From Neocallimastix lanati (nom. inval.) (lineage: Eukaryota; Neocallimastigomycota; Neocallimastigomycetes; Neocallimastigales; Neocallimastigaceae), in the NCBI GenBank assembly GCA_016946835.1, contig JACVTC010000122.1, forward strand, positions 387,501 through 422,500: a DNA stretch of 35,000 nucleotides, written 5' to 3'. Of this stretch, positions 8,629 to 17,975 are shown in pieces. Position numbers and translations under genes: made by a program. Numbering within the stretch: position 1 is the first letter of the stretch; each line of letters begins with the position of its first letter. Under the pieces are notes generated by a model, which saw nothing but the letters and a program-made list of their open reading frames with translations, searched no databases and was not told where the DNA came from.

Positions 8629-9020
8629 TCGGCATGGCACCAAATAATCGGATGAGGTTTCTATCCTGGGATATCATGAGACCACACGTGATGTCCATAA
8701 GGCTTTCCCTCAGATGATTATTTCACCCAACCCTGATACTACGCTTTGAATTGAAGCATAGACCTTGATGATTGTAAAATTTCCAATCGCCAATGATTAC
8801 ACCCACTAGGGAGGAGTTAATGGTTCCGTTCTGATGCTCGTGGTCATTAGAGATATATGTAGGAACGTTAGGAATGCATCTCCGGGCAGTGTGTAACGAC
8901 GATTGAGAGCGGCGAAGCTGATACAGTATGCCAATAACTCATCACCTTACAGTTAATTAATAACTGTATGGCCATATGGGAGATGGGTACCCATATGTGC
9001 AAGTCTATGTTGGTTTTGTA

Positions 9021-9033
9021 TCTTTAAGAGGAA
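9021..9033. repeat. 13-bp target-site duplication of the SINE-like element, 3' copy
   Basis: TCTTTAAGAGGAA is identical to 8555-8567. It follows the element end ...GGTTTTGTA. Confidence 0.8.
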
Positions 9034-9632
9034 AACAGATTAAGTTGAAAAAATGAAAAGATACAAGAGAAATAGAGTTAATAATATTAATAAAATGATT
9101 CAATTCATTATAACGGTAAGAGCTTATTAATGATGCAGATTTCACTGGTGATGAGATTATAAGATTAAAAGAAGATCCACTTCAGGATATATTTTTGTAT
9201 TAGGAAATATTAGGAAATAGTCCAAATATCATGGAAATCAACTACTCAGAAAAATATAGCCTTATTAACCACAGAAGCCGAATACTCAAGCTTAATAGAA
9301 TGTATCAAGCAAGCTATATGAATAAGAAGATTAGTAAAATGAAACATTCAACAGAAATATTAGATTTAATATTAGAATAGATAATAAACCATGAAAGGAT
9401 ATAGCTGAAAAAGGAAACCAAAAATGGACGATTCAAATATATGAATATAAAATACAAATATGTTCAAGATGAAATTAAAAAAAAAAAAATGAAAATAAAA
9501 TTAACATTCATTGGTTCTAACTCAATGATGGCGGATTCATTAGCTAAAAGTATTTCTGGACCCAAGCTTAAACACTTTGCTGATTTCATCATGGAAATGT
9601 AGAAAGTGCCAATGTAGAGGGGGGGAAGGGAA
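9034..9632 (+). pseudogene. Decayed Ty1/copia pol 3' end (RNase H) with polypurine tract
   Basis: Reading across frameshifts shows the copia RNase H signatures in order: DADFTGDE (9132 on), RSTSGYIFVLGN (9173 on), SWKSTTQKNIALLTTEAEYS (about 9230-9290), then DSLAKSISGPKLKHFADF and MEM with a stop at 9600-9602. An exact 10-bp tandem duplication (9199-9208, 9209-9218) breaks the frame, and further stops follow. A 17-nt purine run (9616-9632, AGAGGGGGGG-type) after the stop is the expected polypurine tract before a 3' LTR. No intact LTR can be recognised beyond it. The order TEAEY then DxLAK is typical of Ty1/copia, not gypsy. Confidence 0.75.
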
Positions 9633-9994
9633 TCTTAAATATCATAGTTATGTGTATAATCACATTGTACATTATACTACATTATTAAGTGTAAAAATAT
9701 TTTTATTCGATAATATAATATAACGTAACGTTAAATGCTACTAATAGTGTTAAGACTTAATATAGAAAATAATTATAAATAACATGTAATGGCATATTCT
9801 TATATGAAATATGAAGTAGGTCTTTTTTAATGTAAAAGCAATAAAATAAAAAATAAATAATCACATAATAAAACATAAATATCATTTCTGACTTTTTTTT
9901 AAGTGTTATATTTAACATTATCAATAGCAGTGTAATAAATTAGTCATAAATTTTTTTTTTATATTTAAATATTATTTTTTTTTTTTTTTTTATA

Positions 9995-10040
<46 letters not shown>

Positions 10041-10400
10041 CTATAAAATATTTAAAAAAAAAGAAAACTTTATATCACATTTATTATTATTTTTAATTTT
10101 TTTATAATATTTAATAATAAATTATTTAATAATACTAATAAATTTATAAAAATTCCATTGTAAAAAATGTTATAATATATATATAAAGAAAGGTATTTTC
10201 TATAACTTTTAAATAGTTTATCAATTTCATAAAAAAAAAAAAATTCATAATTTAAAGAGTATACTATTGATCTAAATGATTTATAATTTTTAAAAAAAAA
10301 ATATTATTATTATATATATTATTTTTAAACTTTTATATTCTATTAAAAAAAAAATTTTTTTAAAATCTTATTTATAATCTTTAAATTATTTATTACCACT
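9633..10400. other. AT-rich spacer, no gene seen
   Basis: The first part may contain remains of the copia 3' LTR, but no second copy is in the window. From about 9955 on it is poly(T) runs and AT-rich filler. No ORF with protein-like composition was found. Confidence 0.6.
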
Positions 10401-11618
10401 ACTATTATTAATTATTAATTATTATTTATTATTTATTATTTATTATTTATTATTTATTATTTATTATTTATTATTTATTATTTATTATTTATTATTTATT
10501 ATTTATTATTTATTATTTATTATTTATTATTTATTATTTATTATTTATTATTTATTATTTATTATTTATTATTTATTATTTATTATTTATTATTTATTAT
10601 TTATTATTTATTATTTATTATTTATTATTTATTATTTATTATTTATTATTTATTATTTATTATTATTTATTATTTATTATTTAATATTTATTATTTATTA
10701 TTTATTATTTAATATTTATTATTTATTATTTATTATTTATTATTTATTATTTATTATTTATTATTTATTATTTATTATTATTTATTATTTATTATTTATT
10801 ATTTAATATTTATTATTTATTATTTATTATTTATTATTTATTATTTAATTATTTATTATTTATTATTTATTATTATTGATTATTATTTATTTAATTATTA
10901 TTTATTATTTATTATTTATTATTTATTATTAAATTATTTATTATTTATTATTTATTATTTATTATTTATTATTTATTATTTATTATTTATTATTTATTAT
11001 TTATTATTTATTATTTATTATTTATTATTTATTATTTATTATTTATTATTTATTATTTATTATTTATTATTTATTATTTATTATTATTGATTATTATTTA
11101 TTTAATTATTATTTATTATTTATTATTTATTATTTATTATTTATTATTTATTATTTATTATTTATTATTTATTATTTATTATTTATTATTTATTATTTAT
11201 TATTTATTATTTATTATTTATTATTTATTATTTATTATTTATTATTTATTATTTATTATTTATTATTTATTATTTATTATTTATTATTTATTATTTATTA
11301 TTTATTATTTATTATTATTTATTATTTATTATTTATTATTTAATATTTAATATTTATTATTTATTATTTAATATTTATTATTTATTATTAAATTATTTAT
11401 TATTTATTATTTATTATTTATTATTTATTATTTATTATTTATTATTTATTATTTATTATTTATTATTTATTATTTATTATTTATTATTTATTATTTATTA
11501 TTTATTATTTATTATTTATTATTTATTATTAAATTATTTATTATTTATTATTTATTATTTATTATTTATTATTTATTATTTATTATTTATTATTTAATTA
11601 TTTATTATTATTATTTCG
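10400..11618. repeat. 1.2-kb TTTATTA heptamer array
   Basis: Nearly continuous 7-bp units (TTTATTA) fill this stretch, with scattered variants such as TTAATAT, TTATTATTA and AAATTATT. The longer variant block TTGATTATTATTTATTTAA occurs twice about 211 bp apart (about 10877 and 11088). The AAATTATT variant recurs near 10930, 11390 and 11530. These show that segments of the array were themselves duplicated. One strand is open in frame as Ile/Tyr/Leu repeats, which is an artefact of the 7-bp period. Confidence 0.95.
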
Positions 11619-12178
11619 AAATAATAAAATAAACTTTTTTAAGAACATCATTAATCTGAATAAAAAAAATATTTATATTAAAACATCGTGTATAAATTTC
11701 TATTTGATAATAATTTATACTTTTACGATGTTGTTATCATAATAATAAATCCTTACAAATATTAAGGTTTTAACAATATTAGAATAAATAACAATCTTAA
11801 TATATTTATTTTAATATTTTTAAAATCCATAAATTTTTAAAATATTAAATTATTTAGGAAAACATTAACCTATAGTTAATATATAGTATAAAATTTAAAA
11901 TATATTTATTATTTTTATTTAATGGTTAAACATATCTGTCTTAGCTAATTAAAAATAATATTCAGTTAGCTATAGCTTTTTTTCCTATAAATAATTTTTT
12001 TTCTTCTAAAGATATTATTTAATTCATATTATTTATTATTATATATTAATTCAATAATAAAATTATTTAATTTTTTGTTATTTTATTTTATTTCATTTCT
12101 TATATATTTGATTTATGTTTTTCATACAGGGTTTATTATTTATTATTTATTATTTATTATTATTATATATATATTTAT

Positions 12179-12209
<31 letters not shown>

Positions 12210-12942
12210 GTAGTAGTATTAGTATTATAGTTATTATAATTATCATGTTTTATTTTCAATGCATTCATATGAATGCAATCCTAAAAAAAAAAAAATTGAT
12301 ACATTTTGATAAAAAAAAAAAATAATATGAAAATATTTATTTAAGGGTTTCAAAATAAAATGAATAATTGAATAATTAATTAGCAATTTAAAAAAAAATA
12401 TCATTGTAGTTTATCATTGCCCTACTACTACAAATATATATATATGTATTAACCATAAATAAATAAATAAAATAAAGATGCATATACATATATTCTTAAC
12501 CATATTAAAGTTTGTATAAATATTTATAATTTTTTTTTTTTTTTGAATTATAAAATAAACTTTGTTTTTATTTATACAATATTTATATATTTTTACTAAA
12601 AAAAAAAAAAAAAAAAAAAGGTTAATAATTTTCTTGCCTATTTTCAATGATAAAGTTATATATATATATATATTTGAGTGTCGTTTTATTATAAATTATT
12701 CATAATTTCAATACCAAAAAAAAAAAAAAAAATATTATAATTAATTATTTTTTTATTTATTTATTACTATTTATTAATTATTAATTGTTAATTATTATTT
12801 ATTAATTATTTATTAATTATTTATTATTTATTATTTATTATTTATTTATTTATTTATTATTTATTTATTATTTATTTATTATTTATTTATTTATTATTTA
12901 TTTATTTATTATTTATTTATTTATTTATTATATTTATGAATT

Positions 12943-12973
<31 letters not shown>

Positions 12974-13523
12974 CTTTATAAAACTATAAGTAAATAATAT
13001 TTTTAATAATCTTGTTATATATATATGTGCATAATCGTTATCAATTTTTATTGCTCATTTAAAAAGCTATTAAAAAAAAATAACTACTTTTAGTTTAGTA
13101 ATATGACAAATATGACGAATGCTAAAAAATAAAAAATATATAAAAATAAATAAATTTTTTTTTTATTCTGCATATTATTTAGATATTATATAATATATAT
13201 AAGTCATTTTATTAAAAATATCAACAACGAATGCATTCAAGTAATTTTTTATTTTATAATTGAATCTCATTGGACTTGAATAATAAGGTTTATATTCCTT
13301 ATTTTTTTTTTCTTTTTTCATTTGCAAAAAAAAATAAAAAAAAATAAAAAATGAAATAAAAAAAAAATAAAATTAAATAAAATAATAAAATAATATAAAA
13401 TAAAATAAAAATTCGAAATTTAAATATAAAATAAAAAAGTTTTTATTGGCAAGGATAATTAGAATGATAAAATAAATATAAAATTATTATAATTATTATT
13501 AAATATTTATTATTAATAATTAT

Positions 13524-13558
<35 letters not shown>

Positions 13559-13973
13559 GGAAATTTTTTTACATTTGAAATATATTTTTCAAAGTTTACA
13601 TATAAAATTTTTTAAAATTTATATATTAATATATAAATAAGATAAGCTATTTAAAAAATATATATATATATATTTTATTATATTTTTAGTGTTAAAGTTT
13701 AAATTATAAAATTTTAAAGTTCAAAATATTATAATTATATAAATTCTTTTAAATGTTTAATAATTTATAAAATCTTTATTATACTTTTTTATAAATTTTA
13801 TTTAATAATTATTTTTAAATTTAACAAATAATATAAATTAAAAAAATTTCCAAAAAAAAAAAAATCATCATAATTATATAAAATCATTTTTTTATATAAA
13901 CAATCAAAAAAAAAAAGAAAGAAGATTTTATTTTATATTTTATAAAATAAAAAAGATAATATAAATATTAAAA
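11619..13973. other. AT-rich intergenic region with inverted repeats and microsatellites
   Basis: No gene is supported in these 2.3 kb. There are ATTTATT-type repeats (12131-12210, 12760-12935), many poly(A)/poly(T) runs, an imperfect 16-bp inverted repeat at 11682-11732 and a perfect 16-bp palindrome at 12261-12276. The last few hundred bases are presumably the promoter of the lectin-like gene. Confidence 0.6.
13893..13900 (+). promoter_or_regulatory. Possible TATA element of the lectin-like gene
   Basis: TATATAAA lies about 75-80 nt upstream of the ATG at 13974. In such AT-rich DNA similar strings are common, so only the position supports it. Confidence 0.25.
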
Positions 13974-14803
13974 ATGAAATTCGTTACTGCTTTATTATTC
14001 GCTGCTGCTGCCATTGTTGGTATTAATGCCAAGTGTGTTGAAGAAGCTAATGAAGAATTCTTCCTTCTTCCAGCTACTACAAAGGCTAATGCTGAAGAAC
14101 GTTGTATTGCTAGTGGTGGTGTTTTAGCTGAAATTAATGACGCTAACCAAAACAACGCTGCTTCTGCTGTTGCTGCTTGTACTGAAGGTAAATATTTAAA
14201 AAAAAAAAATAAAAATAGAATAATAATAATCATTTAAAAAAAAAAAATAAAAATAAAAAAAATAAAAAAGAAATAAAATATTAAAAAAGGACTATTTTAT
14301 AAACAAAATAAAATAAAAAATATATATATGTACTATTTGAAATAATACTAAGAATGAAATTTATATATATATATATATATAATTTACAATTTTAATAATA
14401 AAAATATTTAAAAACATGAAAAATTAACAAAAAAATCAAACGAACGAAAATATAATAAATAAAATTTAACCAAATTTAAAATAATAATAATATTAATAAT
14501 AATAAAAAAGCCGAAGATGGTTCCGTTGATGTTTGGATTAAGTCATGGAATACTGATACTTACAACAATGTTGGTATTTTAATGAATGTTAACAAGGAAA
14601 GTAAGGGTTTCACTATTCACCAATACTTTGAAAACCTCCAAAAGAGAGATGAAATCTTTGAAATTGAAGAAGAATCAGAAGTTGCTCCAGCTCCAACTGC
14701 TACTGATGCTCCTGAACCAACCGCTACTGATGCTCCTGAAGAAACTGAATTTGTTGATGATGGTGCTGGTTCCAAATACGAAGTTTTATGCCAAGTCGCA
14801 TAA
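13974..14803 (+). CDS. Small secreted C-type-lectin-like protein, two exons
   Basis: Exons are 13974-14187 and 14511-14803. The 323-bp intron has a G|GTAAAT donor and an AAAAAG| acceptor, and joins in frame (phase 1). The product is 168 residues. A signal peptide (MKFVTALLFAAAAIVGINA) precedes Cys20. The mature part shows the spacing of a short C-type-lectin-like fold: C20, an FFLLP stretch, AEERCIASGGVLAEI, a central VWIKSW, and a final YEVLCQVA. An insertion with two repeats of TATDAPE (Pro/Thr/Ala-rich, likely glycosylated) interrupts the second half. Codons are markedly richer in G/C-ending forms (GCC, TTC, AAG, GTC) than the neighbouring genes, suggesting high expression. It likely acts outside the cell or at the wall. 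Ligand unknown; the lectin call rests on pattern, not alignment. Confidence 0.75.
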
Positions 14804-15567
14804 GTTATTTTAATAAACTTGGAAAAAAAAAATAGAAAAAAAATAATAACCATTCAATCATAAATATTTGAAATATAAAAAAAAAAAATCCATAATTATA
14901 CATATAATATTATACATATGAAATTTTTTTTTTAAAAAAAAAAAAAAAAAAAAAGAAAAAAGAAATCGGAAAATATAAAATATTTAATTATATGAAAATA
15001 GTTTTTTATATTTTGTGATTTTCGGAAATGTAAATAATATAATTTATGAACAAATTGTAATATGAACACAAAAGTTATACATATTTCTGATTTTTTTTCT
15101 TTTTTTTTTTTTTTGTAAATAAAAAGAAATAAAAAAAAAAATGAAACATTCTTATAATAAAAAAAAAAAAAAATAAAACATATAAAAAAAAAATTCTTAT
15201 TGAAATATATAAAAAGAAAGTAAATTTTATATAATAATATGTATATATTTTATAAAGTTTAAAAGTTTTAAATGACAATATTATATAGAAATTAAATACC
15301 ATATATATTTATTTTTTATAAAAAAAAAAAAAAAAAACAATATGGAAAAAGTATACGAAAGTAATTAAATTTTTTTATACGAAGGTTTTTAAAATTACTT
15401 AAAAAATATATTCTAAATGGAAATTAATGACAAAATATATACATCAAAAATTTCTTGAAAATTGAATATATTATCAATTTATTTTTACTACTATTTATAT
15501 TATTCTTATTTATAAATATATATTTTTATGTTTAATTTATATTATTTATATTTTATTTTTATATAAT
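14804..15567. other. AT-rich spacer, no gene seen
   Basis: Homopolymer runs and low-complexity sequence separate the lectin-like gene from the first LINE fragment. Confidence 0.6.
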
Positions 15568-15576
15568 TTCATTATT
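15568..15576. repeat. Possible target-site duplication of LINE copy 1, 5' side
   Basis: TTCATTATT recurs at 16558-16566, directly after the poly(A) tail of copy 1. The repeat is short and AT-rich, so only moderately convincing. Confidence 0.45.
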
Positions 15577-16557
15577 ATTACATCAAAATTTATAAAACTT
15601 TGTTATGACTATCCTGATCTTTCATATGGTTTCTATTGGCTATTGAGAGCACGAAGCGGATATAGATTAGATGCTAGAATTGCTAAAGCTGCAAAAATAG
15701 TGGACCAAATGTGTCCTAATTTTTGTCCCTGTTGTAAAAGTAATAAACAATGGATAAGTCATTGGTTAATTGATTGTCCCTTTTTCAATCATACTCGTAG
15801 TAAAGTTAATGATAAAATTTTATTTTTATATAATGCTTTTTACCGTGGCAACCTAACAAATGATATTGTTAATAGTAATAATGATAATAGTAATAGTAAT
15901 AATAGTAATAGTTATAATAGTAATAATAATATTAGTAATAGTATTTTTAGTAATGTTAGTAATAGTATTGAAAATAATGTGTATATTGATTCTAGTGTGT
16001 GTGAAAAAGTGTTTAATTTCCTTCTTGGAGGTCGAAGTATTAATAACAGTACAAGGGAATGGAAGGATCTATTTAAGTGCCAGATGAAATCAGGTGCTTA
16101 TTCTGATACTCCGTTCTTAGTGGTTACTGCGGCACTTCTCCAATCGATTATACCTATTGCTATTGGCCAGCAATGGTCTTTGTTCAATAGGTTCAAATCG
16201 AATCGTACTACTACTACCAAGAGCGTCAATGCTGAAGAAACAGTAAGACAGGCCAGCAGGGCTAGCGCAACCAATGAAGATCATAATTTTGTATCTTAAA
16301 ATTATGATTAACATTGCGAAGTCAAAGTTAATTATTATACTTCAGTATAATAATGCCCTTGTGAAGTCTTACAAATATTAATTAAATGAAACTAGAATAT
16401 ATTATACCATTATTTTATTTTTATTTTGTGTTTTATTTTTTGTTTATTTTTTTATCTTTTTTTTTTATTATTTTATTACATGTATTTTATCAAATATTTA
16501 ATTAATAAAGATGAAACAAGTTTGCTGCCGTTAAAAAAAAAAAAAAAAAAAAAAAAA
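15577..16557 (+). mobile_element. 5'-truncated non-LTR (LINE) retrotransposon, copy 1
   Basis: Homology to copy 2 begins abruptly near 15580 and continues through the 3' untranslated region to AAGTTTGCTGCCGTT followed by a 25-nt poly(A) tail ending at 16557. Truncated 5' end, poly(A) tail and possible 9-bp target duplication are the hallmarks of target-primed reverse transcription. The reverse transcriptase domain itself is absent. Confidence 0.8.
15581..16299 (+). pseudogene. C-terminal fragment of LINE reverse-transcriptase protein
   Basis: An uninterrupted reading frame runs from the truncation point to a TAA at 16297-16299. It begins in KLCYDYPDLSYGF, then LLRARSGYRLDARIA, then the zinc motif CPCCKSNKQWISHWLIDC (C-x2-C-x8-H-x4-C). 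Such a CCHC motif after an LR.R.G sequence is typical of the C-terminus of many LINE ORF2 proteins. A Asn/Ser tract encoded by AATAGT-type repeats (about 15866-15960) follows, then a conserved CEKVFNFLLGGR segment and a C-terminal helical part. It has no start codon of its own, so it is an element remnant. Confidence 0.7.
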
Positions 16558-16619
16558 TTCATTATTTTTAAATTTAGTATAAATTTATATATTTATATTT
16601 ATTTTTTATTTTTAAAGAA

Positions 16620-17975
16620 TTCAAAAGAAGAAAGGCTCACAACTAAAGAAGAATATATTATGTAAAAATCTCTTTAAAGATATTTTTAAAAAAATATTTA
16701 TGTGTATTCTATTTCAAAAGATTTAAATATTCCTCCATTGTCAGCTAAGTGTGCTTTGTCTCAAGTCAAATGTTTTGATAAATGGAAAGATTCAAATTGT
16801 ATTATTTCCTATTTAGTTAATAATATTCCAAAGTCTAGAAAATATACATGGACGAAAGAAAGTAGAGCTCTTAAACGTAAACTAGAGAAAAGGGGTAATA
16901 ACGATAATAAAATCAAGGATTTTTATTGGAAAAGAAATATGAAAATTAATTCTATTAAAGCTGAATTTGATGACAAAAACAGATTCGAAGAAACATCAAA
17001 TTTTATAAAACTTTGTTATGAATATCCTGATCTTTCATATGGTTTCTATTGTCTATTGAGAGCACGAAGCGGAAATAGATTAAATGCTAGAATTGCTAAA
17101 GGTGCAAAAATAATAGATCAAATGTGTCTTAATTTTTGTCCCTGTTGTAAAAGTAATAAACAATGGATAAGGCATTGGTTTATTGATTGTCCATTTTTCA
17201 ATCATATCCCTAGTAAAGTTAATGATAAAATTTTATTTTTATATAATGCTTTTAACCGTGGCAACCTAACAAATGATATTGTTAATAGTAATAATGATAA
17301 TAGTAATAGTAATAATAGTAATAGTAATAGTAATAATAGTAATAATGATAATAGCAACAGTAATAATAGTAATAGTAATATTAGTAATAGTATTTTTAGT
17401 AATATTAGTAATAGTATTGAAAATAATGTGTATATTGATTCTAGTGTGTGTGAAAAAGTGTTTAATTTCCTTCTTGGAGGTCGAAGAATTAATAACAGTA
17501 CAAGGGAATAGAAGGATCTATTTAAGTGCCAGATGAAATCAGGTGCTTATTCTGATACTCCATTTTTAGTGGTTACTGCGGCTCTTTTTCAATCGATTAT
17601 ACCTATTGCTATTGGCCAGCAATGGTCTTTGTTCAATAGGTTCAAATCGAATTGTACTACTACTACCAATGCTGAAGAAACAGTAAGACAGGCCAGCAGG
17701 GCTAGCGCAACCAATGAAAATCATAATTTTGTATCTTAAAATTATGATTAACATTGTGAAGTCAAAATTAATTATTATACTACAGTATAATAATACCCTT
17801 ATGAAGTCTTACAGATATTAAATGAAACTAGAATATTTTATACCATTATTTTATTTTTTAATTTTTTTTTGTTTATTTTTTATCTTTTTTTCTTTTTATT
17901 ACATGTATTTTATCAAATATTTAATTAATAAAGATGAAACAAGTTTGCTGCAGTTAAAAAAAAAAAAAAAAAAAA
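16620..17975 (+). mobile_element. 5'-truncated non-LTR (LINE) retrotransposon, copy 2
   Basis: This copy follows copy 1 in the same orientation and extends further upstream. The shared 3' region again ends ...AAGTTTGCTGCAGTT plus poly(A) (17955-17975). The exact 5' end is uncertain, and no target duplication was found. Compared with copy 1 it has a longer Asn/Ser tract, a 9-bp deletion near 17668 and scattered substitutions, so the two are separate old insertions or diverged duplicates. Confidence 0.75.
16690..17739 (+). pseudogene. C-terminal LINE protein fragment with one nonsense codon
   Basis: The frame opens after a stop at 16687 and reads DLNIPPLSAKCALSQVKCF and FDKWKDSNCIISYLV, typical of the region after the reverse transcriptase of LINE proteins. 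The CCHC motif CPCCKSNKQWIRHWFIDC follows, then a Asn/Ser tract (about 17280-17400). An in-frame TAG at 17509-17511 stands where copy 1 has TGG (Trp). The same frame then continues to a TAA at 17737-17739. No plausible start codon with its own promoter is visible, so it is non-functional. Confidence 0.75.

Larger units (their letters stand above)
8568..9020 (+). mobile_element. tRNA-derived SINE-like retroposon
   Basis: This 453-bp unit is far richer in G+C than the surroundings and lies between exact 13-bp direct repeats. Its first 72 nt fold as a tRNA. Acceptor GCCATGT (8568-8574) pairs with GCATGGC (8632-8638). The D stem is GTCC/GGAC (8577-8580, 8590-8593) and the T stem CGGGG/CCTCG with loop TTCGAAT (8615-8631). 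A discriminator A and CCA follow (8639-8642). The anticodon arm is broken: TACAG/CTGTA closes a 4-nt loop. The unrelated body has strong hairpins (8642-8723; ACAGTTA/TAACTGT; CATATGGG/CCCATATG). TTTT at 9013-9016 could end Pol III transcription. No poly(A) tail is seen. I do not recognise the family. Confidence 0.75.

Noticed and set aside
8568-8642. A functional tRNA gene
   Set aside because: The anticodon arm does not form a 5-bp stem with a 7-nt loop, CCA is encoded, and the sequence is the head of a longer unit flanked by 13-bp repeats.
11087-11350. 87-residue plus-strand open frame of Ile/Tyr/Leu
   Set aside because: It is generated by the TTTATTA satellite; the composition is that of the repeat only.
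10400-11618. CRISPR array or internal telomere repeat
   Set aside because: There are no unique spacers, the unit is 7 bp of pure A/T without G clusters, and the host looks eukaryotic.
13940-14233. Antisense 97-residue frame over the lectin-like exon 1
   Set aside because: The sense strand has a signal peptide, a good splice donor and an in-frame second exon; the antisense frame is a shadow.
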